A stretch of DNA of 33,928 bases from F1-60-MAGs163 sp046091165 (GTDB lineage Bacteria > Actinomycetota > Thermoleophilia > Solirubrobacterales > Solirubrobacteraceae): contig JBJTBE010000046.1 in the NCBI GenBank assembly GCA_046091165.1, forward strand, positions 1-33,928, read 5' to 3'. The notes under the pieces are model-generated. The model saw only the letters and a program-made list of their open reading frames with translations, was not told the DNA's origin and made no database searches. The position numbers were made by a program, and so were the translations under genes. Positions 13,884 to 21,815 of the stretch are shown in pieces (the stretch's first letter is position 1; every line of letters starts with the position of its first letter).

Positions 13884-14590
13884 CAGCCCTCGTCGTCGCG
13901 GAAGCGGTAGCCGACGCCCCTCACCGTGAGCAGGTACTCGGGAGAGCCCGGCTCGGCCTCGATCTTCTCCCGCAGGTGGCGGATGTGGACGTCGACGGTG
14001 CGCGGGTCGCGGTAGTCGCTGCTGCCCCAGACCTGCCCGAGCAGCTGGTCGCGGCTCCAGACCCGCCCGGGGCTGCCGGCCATCGCCATCAGCATCTCGT
14101 ACTCGACGAAGGTGAGCTCGACCGGCTCGTCGCCCACGGTCACCGATCGCTTGACCGGGTCGATCCGCAGCTCCCCGGCCTCGACCACCCCCTCGCCGTC
14201 GTCGGGCTCGAGCGACATAGCCGAGCGGCGCAGGAGCGCCTTGATGCGGCTGCGCAGCTCGCGCACCGAGAACGGCTTGGTGATGTAGTCGTCGGCGCCG
14301 AGCTCGAGCCCGACGATCTTGTCGGCCTCCTCGGCCTGGGCGGTGAGCATGATGATCGGCACCGGGCTGCTGGCGCGCAGGCGCCGGCAGCACTCCAGGC
14401 CGTCCATCTGGGGCATCATCACGTCGAGGATCACCAGGTCGAAGCGCGACTCGCCGAAGAGCTTCAGGGCCTCCTTGCCGTCGCCGGCCTGGACCACCTC
14501 GTAGCCGTCCTTGCGCAGCGGGTAGGAGAGCAGCTCCTGGACCGACTGCTCGTCGTCGACGAGGAGGATGCGCGGCGTCTGCCCTGACAT
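13883..14590 (-). CDS. OmpR/PhoB-family response regulator
   Basis: This 235-aa regulator has a receiver domain with VDDE (Asp12, Asp13), phospho-acceptor Asp56 in VILDVMMPQMDG, Thr83 and Lys105 (ITKPF). A C-terminal winged helix follows, with LTFVEYEMLMAM, WSRDQLLGQVWG, TVDVHIRHLREKIE and VRGVGYRF. An in-frame ATG 14 codons upstream exists, but ATG 14590 leaves a normal receiver start. It has TAGCCT 11 bases upstream and lies across a 41-bp gap from the divergent M28-like gene. It is translated together with the kinase behind it. Sequence resembles RegX3/PhoP/MtrA-type regulators, but the exact orthologue is not clear. Confidence 0.94.
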   Translation of the reverse strand: MSGQTPRILLVDDEQSVQELLSYPLRKDGYEVVQAGDGKEALKLFGESRFDLVILDVMMPQMDGLECCRRLRASSPVPIIMLTAQAEEADKIVGLELGADDYITKPFSVRELRSRIKALLRRSAMSLEPDDGEGVVEAGELRIDPVKRSVTVGDEPVELTFVEYEMLMAMAGSPGRVWSRDQLLGQVWGSSDYRDPRTVDVHIRHLREKIEAEPGSPEYLLTVRGVGYRFRDDEG

Positions 14591-14601
14591 CGGCTTTCCA
14601 G

Positions 14602-14607
14602 AGGCTA
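14602..14607 (-). promoter_or_regulatory. -10-like TAGCCT before the response regulator
   Basis: TAGCCT on the minus strand ends 11 bases before ATG 14590. It is 8 bases from the plus-strand TAGGCT, so the two promoters of this 41-bp divergent gap must overlap. Confidence 0.4.
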
Positions 14608-14614
14608 CGCGCTT

Positions 14615-14620
14615 TAGGCT
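14615..14620 (+). promoter_or_regulatory. -10-like TAGGCT before the M28-like gene
   Basis: TAGGCT ends 11 bases before ATG 14632. A GGGAGG at 14624-14629 lies between them and could serve as a ribosome site if transcription starts early enough. Confidence 0.4.
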
Positions 14621-14631
14621 GCCGGGAGGCA

Positions 14632-16392
14632 ATGCTTGACCCGCGCATCTATCGCGGGGCGCTGCTCGTGGCGCTCCTGGCGGTCATCGTCGTTGCCTTC
14701 TCGCTGGAGAACCGTCCCGAGCCGATCCGCAGCACCCAGGCGCCGGCGGCCTTCGAGGGCGCCAGGGCCGAACGGCTGCTGGAGCGCCTGGCGGCCGAGT
14801 TTCCCAGCCGGCGCCCCGGCAGCACCGGCGACGGCGCCCTGGCGCGCAGGGTCGCCGGCGAGCTGCGCGCGGTGCTGCCCGGCGTGACCGTGGCCACGCG
14901 CACGGTCGAGGGGGCCCGGACGGTCGACGGGCGCCGGGACCTGGTCAACGTGGAGGCCGTCCAGCCCGGCTCCTCGCCGGGCGCCGGGATCCTCGTGGTC
15001 GCCGGGCGCGACGCCCTGCAGCGCGGCTCGCCGGCCGCGCTTTCGGGCACCGCCGCGCTCGTCGAGCTGGCGCGGGCCGCGGCCCTCGCGCGCCCGAAGC
15101 GGAGCGTCACCTTCGCCTCGGTGAGCGGCTTCACCGGCGGCCAGGCGGGAATCTCCGCGCTGGTCTCCCGGATCGACACCCCGGTCGACGCGGTCCTGGT
15201 GCTGGGGGACATGGCCGGCCCGCCGACCACCGGCCGGCTCGTGAGCGCCTGGTCCGAGGGCCCGGGGTCGGCGCCGCTGGACCTCCAGCGCACCGTCGCC
15301 ACCGCGCTGCGGCTGGAGTCCGGCCTCAAGGCCGACGTTCCCTACGCCCGCAGCCAGGTGGTCCGCTACGCCTTCCCGTTCACCGTCGGCGCCCAGGGGC
15401 CGCCGAACCGGGCCTCGCTGCCGGCGGTGATGCTCTCGGCCAGCGGCGAGCTGCCCCCGGAGGCGGGGGCGCCGGTCTCCGCGGTGCGGATGGAGCGCTT
15501 CGGGCGTGCGGCGCTGCGCTCGCTCACCGCGCTCGATACCGGCCCGCTGGCCTCCGCCGCGCCCCAGGCCGACCTGGTCACCGTCAGGAAGGTGGTGCCC
15601 GCCTGGGCGGTGCGGCTGCTGGTGATCGCCCTGATCTTTCCCGCGCTGCTGACCGCTCTGGACGCGGTGGCCCGGCTGCGCCGTGAGCGGCAGCCCGTCG
15701 GGCGCTGGCTGGCGTGGGTGGCGGCCCTGGCCGCTCCGTTCGCGGTGGCCTGGGGCTTCCTGCGGCTGCTCGGGCTCCTGGGGCTGCTCGACGCCACCGA
15801 CCCACCGGCCCCGCCCGGCGCCGTTCCCCTCGGGGGTGCCGGCCTGGGCGCGCTCATCTGCACCGTCGCGCTGGCCGTCCTGGCCGCGCTCTTCCTGCGC
15901 CCGGCGATCGAGCGGGGCGCCCGGCTTCCCGACGGCCGGGAGGACGCCGGCGCGACGCTGGCCCCGGCGCTGGTGGCCTGCGTGGGGGGCCTGGTCGCCT
16001 GGATCTTCAATCCCGACGCCGCCGCCGTCCTCATCCTGCCGGCCCACATCTGGCTGCTGGCCTGCGCCCGCGAGTTTCGGCTGCCGCGCGCCGCGGCGGT
16101 GGGACTCGTCCTCTTCTCGCTGCTGCCCTTCGTGCTCGCGTTCTTTGTGATGGCCGGGCAGCTCTCGACCGCCCCCTGGGAGCTGCCCTGGACGCTGGCC
16201 CTCGGCCTGGCCGGCGGCACGCCGTGGCTGCTGGTGGCGCTCGGCTGGGCGCTGGTCGCCGGCGCGGCCTGCGGCGCCCTGGCGCTGGCCTGGGGCGCCG
16301 GGAGCGGCCCCGACCGCAAGGTCACCGTTCGCGGGCCGGTCGGCTACGCCGGCCCCGGTTCGCTGGGCGGCACCCCCTCGGCTCGCGGCTGA
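14632..16392 (+). CDS. M28-like membrane protein lacking the metal ligands (pseudo-aminopeptidase)
   Basis: This 586-aa protein has an N-terminal membrane segment (about 8-24), an extracytoplasmic domain (about 40-310), then roughly seven or eight hydrophobic segments to residue 560 and a short polar tail. The outer domain reads like peptidase family M28: a PSRRPGSTGD start, LVNVEA, a strand ending ILVVAGRDAL, and SGTAALVELARA. In active M28 enzymes the corresponding places hold H-x-D and G-A-D-D-N zinc ligands; here they are GRDA and SPAAL, so the catalytic zinc site seems lost. A binding or scaffold role is inferred. It diverges from a two-component system, which may control it. It ends back-to-back with thiL. 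Confidence 0.75.
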   Translation: MLDPRIYRGALLVALLAVIVVAFSLENRPEPIRSTQAPAAFEGARAERLLERLAAEFPSRRPGSTGDGALARRVAGELRAVLPGVTVATRTVEGARTVDGRRDLVNVEAVQPGSSPGAGILVVAGRDALQRGSPAALSGTAALVELARAAALARPKRSVTFASVSGFTGGQAGISALVSRIDTPVDAVLVLGDMAGPPTTGRLVSAWSEGPGSAPLDLQRTVATALRLESGLKADVPYARSQVVRYAFPFTVGAQGPPNRASLPAVMLSASGELPPEAGAPVSAVRMERFGRAALRSLTALDTGPLASAAPQADLVTVRKVVPAWAVRLLVIALIFPALLTALDAVARLRRERQPVGRWLAWVAALAAPFAVAWGFLRLLGLLGLLDATDPPAPPGAVPLGGAGLGALICTVALAVLAALFLRPAIERGARLPDGREDAGATLAPALVACVGGLVAWIFNPDAAAVLILPAHIWLLACAREFRLPRAAAVGLVLFSLLPFVLAFFVMAGQLSTAPWELPWTLALGLAGGTPWLLVALGWALVAGAACGALALAWGAGSGPDRKVTVRGPVGYAGPGSLGGTPSARG

Positions 16393-16399
16393 TCAGCCG
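16386..16399. terminator. Perfect palindrome holding both convergent stop codons
   Basis: The 14-base perfect palindrome CGGCTGATCAGCCG contains the TGA of the M28-like gene (16390-16392) and the TGA of thiL (16395-16393) exactly abutting. It could fold at the end of either transcript, though with little loop. Confidence 0.35.
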
Positions 16400-17349
16400 A
16401 TCGGGTGCTCGTAGCCGCGCAGCTCGCGCGGTGATCCGTCCGGGGCGGTGAAGGTGGTCCCGTCGCCCGCGGGCAGGACCGTTCCCACGCGCGTGAAGCC
16501 ATCGGGAGCCGGAGCTTCGGGCGGGAGGGCGGCCAGCAGCTCGAAGTCCTCCCCGCCGGTGGCGGCGAACTCCAGCGGGTCGCGGCCCAGCGCCCCGGCG
16601 ACCTCGGCCACGCCCCCGGCCACCGGCAGGGCGTCCAGCTCGATCACCGCGCCGACCCCGCTGGCCCGGCAGACGTGGGCGGCGTCGGTGGCCAGGCCGT
16701 CGGAGATGTCGATCAGCGCCCGGGCCCCGGCCCGGCGGGCCGCCGCGGCGGCGTCGAACTGCGGGTCCGGCCGGCGGTGGGCGGCGGCCAGCGCCTCGTC
16801 CCACGGCTCGCCGGCCTGCGCGCGCCCGGAGATGACCTCCAGGCCGGCCGCGGCGGCGCCGAGCGGGCCGCTGACCCAGAAGCCGTCACCCTCGCGGGCG
16901 CCGTCACGGCCGACCAGTTCGTCGACCGAGTCGGCCCAGCCGACCGCGGTCACCGTGCAGAAGAGGGCCGGCGAGGAGACCAGGTCGCCCCCGGCGACCG
17001 AGACCCCGCAGCGCGCGGCCAACTCCTCCAGCCCGGCGGCGAGCTCGAGGACGTCGGCCGCGCTCATCCGCTCCGGCACGCCGACGGCGACGTAGGCCTC
17101 GCCGGGGTCGGCGGCCATCGCCGCGATGTCCGAGAGGCTGGCGGCCATCGTGCGGTAACCGATGTCGGAGTAGCCCATCGTCGGCGGCTCGAGCCGGAAG
17201 TGGACCCCCTCGACCATCGCGTCGACGCCGGTAACCGAGACCGGGCGGGCCTGAACGACGGCGGCGTCGTCGCCGATCCAGCGCACCACGCGCCCGCCAC
17301 GAGGCTCCATCAGCTCCTCGAAGGCGGCGATCAGCGAGAGCTCGCCCAC
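16393..17349 (-). CDS. thiL: Thiamine-monophosphate kinase
   Basis: This 318-aa ATP-dependent kinase makes thiamine diphosphate from thiamine monophosphate and belongs to the AIR synthase-like fold. Marks are WIGDDAAVV at 25-32, TGVDAMVEGVHF (metal and substrate aspartates), GYRTMAASLSDIAAMAA, VAGGDLVSSP, WVSGPLGAAAAGLEV, RRPDPQF, LIDISDGLATDAAHV, and ATGGEDFELLAAL. The frame is open past infA, but GTG 17349 starts just before the conserved region and has a GAGGAG 9 bases upstream that overlaps the infA stop. It is the last gene of a PBP-infA-thiL run on the minus strand. Confidence 0.92.
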   Translation of the reverse strand: MGELSLIAAFEELMEPRGGRVVRWIGDDAAVVQARPVSVTGVDAMVEGVHFRLEPPTMGYSDIGYRTMAASLSDIAAMAADPGEAYVAVGVPERMSAADVLELAAGLEELAARCGVSVAGGDLVSSPALFCTVTAVGWADSVDELVGRDGAREGDGFWVSGPLGAAAAGLEVISGRAQAGEPWDEALAAAHRRPDPQFDAAAAARRAGARALIDISDGLATDAAHVCRASGVGAVIELDALPVAGGVAEVAGALGRDPLEFAATGGEDFELLAALPPEAPAPDGFTRVGTVLPAGDGTTFTAPDGSPRELRGYEHPIG

Positions 17350-17362
17350 CGGCGACGGCTCC

Positions 17363-17581
17363 TCAGCGGTGGCGGTAGACGATGCGGGCGCGGTCGAGGT
17401 CGTACGGCGAGAGCTCGACGCGGACCCGGTCACCGGGCAGGATGCGGATCCGGTAACGGCGCATCTTGCCGGCCACGTGGCCCAGGACGGTGTGACCGTT
17501 GTCGAGCTTCACGCGGAACATCGCGTTGGGCAGCGCCTCGACGACGTCACCCTCGAATACGCCCTGTTCCTCTTTGGCCAT
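17363..17581 (-). CDS. infA: Translation initiation factor IF-1
   Basis: At 72 aa this is a standard-length IF-1, a single OB fold that binds the ribosomal A site during initiation. VEALPNAMFRVKLDNGHTVLGHVAGKMRRYRIRILPGDRVRVELSPYDL is nearly diagnostic. The gene begins at ATG 17581 without a clear ribosome site. In most bacteria infA sits in the secY-adk-map-infA-rpmJ cluster; here it lies between a penicillin-binding protein gene and thiL. It may be a second copy or the only one, and this window cannot tell which. Confidence 0.95.
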   Translation of the reverse strand: MAKEEQGVFEGDVVEALPNAMFRVKLDNGHTVLGHVAGKMRRYRIRILPGDRVRVELSPYDLDRARIVYRHR

Positions 17582-17611
17582 CGCGCGTGACCGTCGCAGC
17601 CGCCCGGGCCG

Positions 17612-19768
17612 TTATTCGGGCGTAACTCCGCCGCTCTCCGGGTCGGTCGGGGGAGCCGGTTTGGGCTCGGGCTTCGGTGCGGGGGTCGGCTTGGGCGGCT
17701 TGGGCGCGGGCTGTGGGGGGGACTCGTACTGGTTGTCCGGGTACTTGCCGCCACCGCCGCCGGGCTTCTTCTTCTTCTTGTCCTTCTTGAGCTCGTCCTC
17801 GTTGTCGACGTTCTTGCCCGGCGCTCCCTGGGTGAAGTAGAAGCCGGAGAAGTCCTGGCCGACGAACGGCTCCTTGGGCTCGGGGAACTCCTTGCACGGG
17901 CGTCCGTCCATCGCGACGACCATGAAGTCGCGGAAGATCGAAGCCGGGGCCTGGCCGCCCGACATGCCGCCCATCGAGATGTTGGCGTCCGGGTAACCGA
18001 CCCAGACGGTGGTGTTCAGCGAGGTGGTGAAGCCGCCGAACCAGGCGTCGGTCGAGTTGTCGGTGGTGCCGGTCTTGCCGGCGGTCGGGCATCCGAGCGC
18101 CGCGCCGGTGCCGGTGCCGCCCTGGACGTTGGCCTCCATCGCCTTGACCGCCTCGAAGGTTTCCCCGTCGGTGAACTCCTTGACCTTGCCCGGCCGGCCC
18201 AGCGAGCGGTCGACGGTGCCGTCGGGGAGGACGACCTTGGTGATCGCCACCGGCTTCACGCGCCAGCCGCCGTTGTTGATCGTCGCGTAGGCGCGGGTCA
18301 TCTCCAGCGGGGAGACCCCGATCCGCAGGCCCCCCAGGCCCTCGGCCGGGTAGGCGTCGAGCTTGCTGGTGATGCCCAGGTCGTAGGCCGCCTGGCGGAC
18401 CTCCTCGGGGCCCACGTCGAGGTCGAGCTGCTGGAAGACGGTGTTGTCGGACTTCACCAGCGCCTCGAAGACCGACATCGTGCCGCCGTAGGAGCCGCTG
18501 TAGGTCTTGACGTCGATCTTGGCGCCGGTCCCTTCGTCGATGAAGTTGAGCGGCTTGGACTCGTAGGTGGTCTGGTTGATGTCCACGCCCTGGCGCAGGG
18601 CGGCCATCATCACCATCACCTTGAAGGTCGAGCCGGGCTGGCGCTGGCCCTGGGCGGCGAGGTTGAACTTGGTGGCCGTGTAGTCGCCGGAGGAGGCCAT
18701 CGCCTTGATCTCGCCGGTCTTCGGGTCCATGCTCACCACGGCGCCCGACGGGCCGGTGCCGCCGAGGTTGTTGGCGATCGCCCGGCGCGCCTCGTCCTGG
18801 AGCCTGAGGTTGACCGTCGTGTAGACCTTCAGGCCGCCGGCGCGGACCCGGTCGGCGCCGTACTTGCGGATCAGCTCCACGCGCACGTAGTCGAAGAAGA
18901 AGCCCTCGCGACGCTTGGCGTAGAAGCTGTTGGCCTTGACGCCGAGCGGCTGGGCCTTGGCCGCCGCGGCCTTCTCGGGCGAGATGTAGCCCTGGGCGGC
19001 CATCCGGCTGAGCACCTCGTTACGGCGGGCGCGGGCGACCCTGGGCTCGGAGAACGGGTTGTACTGGGAGGGGGCCTGGGGAAGGCCGGCCAGCAGGGCC
19101 GACTCGGCGAGGGTCAGGCGGCTGGCCGGCTTGCCGAAGAAGACGCGGGAGGCCGCCTCGACTCCGACGGCGGTCTGGCCGCCGACCGTGCCGTAGGGGA
19201 CGTTGTTGAGGTACTGGGTGAGTATCCAGCGCTTTCCGGCGGGGCCGGGGTGATCGGCTTCGAGCTCGGTGGCCAGCTTGGCCTCGCGGACCTTGCGCTT
19301 GAGGGTGCGGTCCCGGTTGCCCGGGTAGAGGTTGCGGACCAGCTGCATGGTGAGGGTGGAGCCGCCCTGGACGGTCTTGCCGCTGGAGGCGTTCTCGACC
19401 GCGGCGCGCACGACGCCGCCGGCGTCGACGCCCTGGTGCTGGTAGAAGCGGCGGTCCTCGACGGCGACGGTGGCGTCGCGCATCGTCTGCGGCATCTCGG
19501 TGGCCGTGACCGGGGTGCGAAGCACGTCGCCCTGGATGAAGCCCAGCCTCGTTCCGTCGGCGGCGTAGACGGTGGAGGTGGCTCCCTGGGGGGTCGGCTT
19601 GAGCCGGTCGATCCCGGGCGTGTCGGCGGCCACGGTCGCCAGGTAGCCGACGCCTCCGAGGACGCCCACGAAGGCCACGGCGGCGCCGATCGCGAGCAGC
19701 GCGAAGATGGCCTTCCCGGCCCCGGCCTGGCTGCGGCGCCGGCGTATATGTCGGCTTCGTCTTGACAC
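17612..19768 (-). CDS. Class A penicillin-binding protein (GT51 transglycosylase plus transpeptidase)
   Basis: This 718-aa bifunctional peptidoglycan synthase has an Arg-rich cytoplasmic tail, one TM segment (about 20-46), and the GT51 domain with VEDRRFYQHQGVD (catalytic Glu104), GGSTLTMQLVRN (135 on), KRKVREAKLA, and NNVPYGTVGGQTAVGVEAASRVFF. The transpeptidase domain has the nucleophile motif STFK at 380-383, SDN at 440-442, and KTG at 565-567. The C-terminal tail is Lys-rich and then Pro-rich, typical of actinobacterial PBPs. GTG 19768 has a GGAAAG 9 bases upstream. It heads the PBP-infA-thiL group. Confidence 0.95.
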   Translation of the reverse strand: MSRRSRHIRRRRSQAGAGKAIFALLAIGAAVAFVGVLGGVGYLATVAADTPGIDRLKPTPQGATSTVYAADGTRLGFIQGDVLRTPVTATEMPQTMRDATVAVEDRRFYQHQGVDAGGVVRAAVENASSGKTVQGGSTLTMQLVRNLYPGNRDRTLKRKVREAKLATELEADHPGPAGKRWILTQYLNNVPYGTVGGQTAVGVEAASRVFFGKPASRLTLAESALLAGLPQAPSQYNPFSEPRVARARRNEVLSRMAAQGYISPEKAAAAKAQPLGVKANSFYAKRREGFFFDYVRVELIRKYGADRVRAGGLKVYTTVNLRLQDEARRAIANNLGGTGPSGAVVSMDPKTGEIKAMASSGDYTATKFNLAAQGQRQPGSTFKVMVMMAALRQGVDINQTTYESKPLNFIDEGTGAKIDVKTYSGSYGGTMSVFEALVKSDNTVFQQLDLDVGPEEVRQAAYDLGITSKLDAYPAEGLGGLRIGVSPLEMTRAYATINNGGWRVKPVAITKVVLPDGTVDRSLGRPGKVKEFTDGETFEAVKAMEANVQGGTGTGAALGCPTAGKTGTTDNSTDAWFGGFTTSLNTTVWVGYPDANISMGGMSGGQAPASIFRDFMVVAMDGRPCKEFPEPKEPFVGQDFSGFYFTQGAPGKNVDNEDELKKDKKKKKPGGGGGKYPDNQYESPPQPAPKPPKPTPAPKPEPKPAPPTDPESGGVTPE

Positions 19769-19837
19769 GTAGTGAGTCTTTCCGGGCCGGGCGGTGCGGT
19801 CCTTCCGTGGGCCGCCCGCAGCCTGCGCGGAAGCCCG

Positions 19838-19843
19838 ATTCTA
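19838..19843 (-). promoter_or_regulatory. Possible -10 TAGAAT before the penicillin-binding protein, on the mscS stop codon
   Basis: TAGAAT on the minus strand is one of the closest matches to the classic -10 in the window. Its TAG is the stop of the MscS-type gene. It would give a leader of about 60 bases carrying GGAAAG. No good -35 is visible. Confidence 0.4.
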
Positions 19844-20632
19844 GTGACTGCCGGCGAGCGGGATACCCGATTCACGGAGCGTCCGCAGCGCCTGGGCGCG
19901 AAGCTGCGCCTCGGCCTCCCCGCGCTCTTCCGGGGTGACCGGATCGCCGGTGAGGCGCAGCTTTATCCCCTCCGGGGAGGCCAGCGCGACCAGCCCGGAC
20001 TTCACTCCCGGCAGGGCGTCGAGCCGTTCGAGCGCCACCTGCTCGTTGGCGCCCGGGTCTATCCAGACGCTCGCGTCGGGTGCCACCAGCGGCCGGCCGA
20101 TCGAGTCGTTGCCGATCGCCTGGGTCATCAGCAGCTGGTTGGGGACGATCGTCCGGCTGTCGTCGGAGGTGCGCAGCCAGGTGTACATCAGCGTGAGGTC
20201 CTCGATCACGCCGGAGTGCTCGTCGAGCTCCACGTAATCCCCGACCCGCACCGGCTGGGCGATGGCGAGCGCGATTCCCGCCGCCAGGTTGGCCAGCGAG
20301 TCGCGGCCGGCGAAGCCCAGGACGGCGGTTATCACCGCACCGGAGGTGATGGCCGCCGCGGCGAGCTTGTCGAAGGAGTCGAACTGCAGCAGCGCGAGGA
20401 AGATTCCGCCGGCGATCACCACCGCGAAGACCAGCCGCCGCACCAGCCGCAGCCGCGTGCGGGCCCCGGGGTCGAGCTCGAGCGAGCCGTCGCCACGGGA
20501 GTGAAGGCGCCGCTCGGTGGCGCCAAGCAGCCGGCCGATCAGCCACGCCAGCAGGAAGGCCAGGACAAGGGTCAGCGCGGCGGCGCCGAGCCGGGTCCAC
20601 TCAACCGCCGCGTACGGGAGGATCAGTCCCAT
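19841..20632 (-). CDS. MscS-type small-conductance mechanosensitive channel
   Basis: This 263-aa membrane protein has two or three N-terminal hydrophobic segments (about residues 10-30 and 66-85), the pore-lining region AAAAITSGAVITAVLGFAGRDSLANLAAGIALAIAQPVRVGDYVEL, and the beta domain signature HSGVIEDLTLMYTWLRTSDDSRTIVPNQLLM. A short C-terminal alpha/beta part follows. It opens under membrane tension to release solutes. The frame is open upstream, but ATG 20632 gives a sensible first helix (ILPYAAVEWTRLGAAALTLVLAF). TAGCTT is 8 bases upstream, suggesting a leaderless mRNA. Its ATG overlaps the divergent mannosyltransferase ATG by two bases. Confidence 0.92.
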   Translation of the reverse strand: MGLILPYAAVEWTRLGAAALTLVLAFLLAWLIGRLLGATERRLHSRGDGSLELDPGARTRLRLVRRLVFAVVIAGGIFLALLQFDSFDKLAAAAITSGAVITAVLGFAGRDSLANLAAGIALAIAQPVRVGDYVELDEHSGVIEDLTLMYTWLRTSDDSRTIVPNQLLMTQAIGNDSIGRPLVAPDASVWIDPGANEQVALERLDALPGVKSGLVALASPEGIKLRLTGDPVTPEERGEAEAQLRAQALRTLRESGIPLAGSH

Positions 20633-21815
20633 GGAGGCGCAAGCTACCCGCGCGCCCGGCGGCTGGACGGCCTCCGCGGGCGCCGCGGCCCGGGCCCTTG
20701 TCGTCTCCCGGCTGCTGGTGTTTGGCGCCGGCGTCGCGGGGGCGCTGGCGCTGAAGCCGTGGTCGGGCCGCGAGGCCGACTTCGACCCGCTGAACCTGGT
20801 CCCGGACAGCGTCCTGGCCGCGCCGTTTGCGCGCTGGGACAGCGTCTGGCTGCTCACCGTGGCCACCGACGGCTACGGCTCCGAGGCCCGCCGCACCGCT
20901 TTCTTCCCGCTCTACCCGCTGCTCGCGAGCCTGGGCGACCGGGTCGCCGGCTCGGCGCTGGCCGGCGGAATCCTCGTCTCGCTGCTCGCGCTGCTGGCCT
21001 CGCTGGTGCTGGTCCACCGCCTCGCCGAGGTGGAGCTGGGGCCGCGCGAGGCCGGGGTAGCGGTCTGGCTGCTGGCCCTCTTCCCGGCCTCGGTCTTCCT
21101 CTCGGCGCTCTACACCGAGTCGCTCTTCCTGGCCCTCACCCTCGGCGCGGCGCTGGCCGCCCGCACCGGCCTCTGGCCGCTGGCGGGACTGCTCGGGGGG
21201 ATGGCCGGCGCCACCCGCGCGGTGGGGATCCTCGTACTCGTCCTGCTGTTCGGGCTCTGGCTCGACCGCCGCGCCGGTTCCCTGCGCCGCCTGCGCGACC
21301 TGGCGTGGCTGGCCCTCGTGCCGCTGGGGACGGCCGCCTACGCGCTCTGGCTCGAGCAGCGCGGGTTCGGCGCCTTCTCCTTCCTGGAGGTGCAGTCATT
21401 CTGGGGGCGCGGGCAGGCCTGGCCGTGGGACGGGGTGGCGCAGGGCCTCACGGCCGGGGCCGACGGGCTGGGCACGCTTGTAACCACGGGCGCCGCCCCG
21501 CTGGCCGCCCACAACCTGATGCTCGCCTGCTGGCTGCTGCTCGGCGTCGCCGGGGTGGCCGGGGCGCTGCGGGTGCTCCCCTGGGCCTACGGCCTGTACA
21601 CGGCGCTGATCCTGCTCGCCGCGCTCAGCTCGCCGGTCGACTGGCAGCCGCTTCTCTCGCTCCCGCGCGTGATGCTCGTCTGCTTCCCGCTCTTCCTCTG
21701 GCTTGCCTTCGTCCTGGCGCCCGGCAGAATCCCCCGCATGGCCTCCTACGTGGCGTCGGCGCTGGCCCTGGCCTGCTGGTCGGCCCTCTTCTCGGCGTGG
21801 ACATGGCTGGCCTGA
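20631..21815 (+). CDS. PIG-V-like polytopic mannosyltransferase
   Basis: This 394-aa integral membrane protein has about eight to ten hydrophobic segments. After the first helix it carries the PIG-V/GT-C features RWDSVWLLTVATDGYG and RTAFFPLYPLLASLGD (about residues 65-105), where the aspartate after RW is expected in the lumenal or periplasmic active site. Such enzymes use a polyprenyl-phosphate mannose donor to mannosylate an envelope acceptor. ATG 20631 has a GGGAGGA 8 bases upstream, located inside the 5' end of the divergent mscS gene. The 3' end overlaps the HAD gene by 13 bases, so those two are coupled. The acceptor is unknown. Confidence 0.85.
   Translation: MEAQATRAPGGWTASAGAAARALVVSRLLVFGAGVAGALALKPWSGREADFDPLNLVPDSVLAAPFARWDSVWLLTVATDGYGSEARRTAFFPLYPLLASLGDRVAGSALAGGILVSLLALLASLVLVHRLAEVELGPREAGVAVWLLALFPASVFLSALYTESLFLALTLGAALAARTGLWPLAGLLGGMAGATRAVGILVLVLLFGLWLDRRAGSLRRLRDLAWLALVPLGTAAYALWLEQRGFGAFSFLEVQSFWGRGQAWPWDGVAQGLTAGADGLGTLVTTGAAPLAAHNLMLACWLLLGVAGVAGALRVLPWAYGLYTALILLAALSSPVDWQPLLSLPRVMLVCFPLFLWLAFVLAPGRIPRMASYVASALALACWSALFSAWTWLA
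20641..20646 (-). promoter_or_regulatory. -10-like TAGCTT before the mscS-type gene, inside the divergent coding region
   Basis: TAGCTT on the minus strand ends 8 bases before ATG 20632. It lies within codons 4-6 of the divergent mannosyltransferase, so promoter and coding sequence overlap. Confidence 0.45.

Noticed and set aside
10515..13910. A very long open frame on the plus strand across otsA and the histidine kinase
   Set aside because: It is antisense to two genes with complete motifs, its product is rich in His, Arg, Gly and Val with no domain, and long antisense frames are normal at this GC content.
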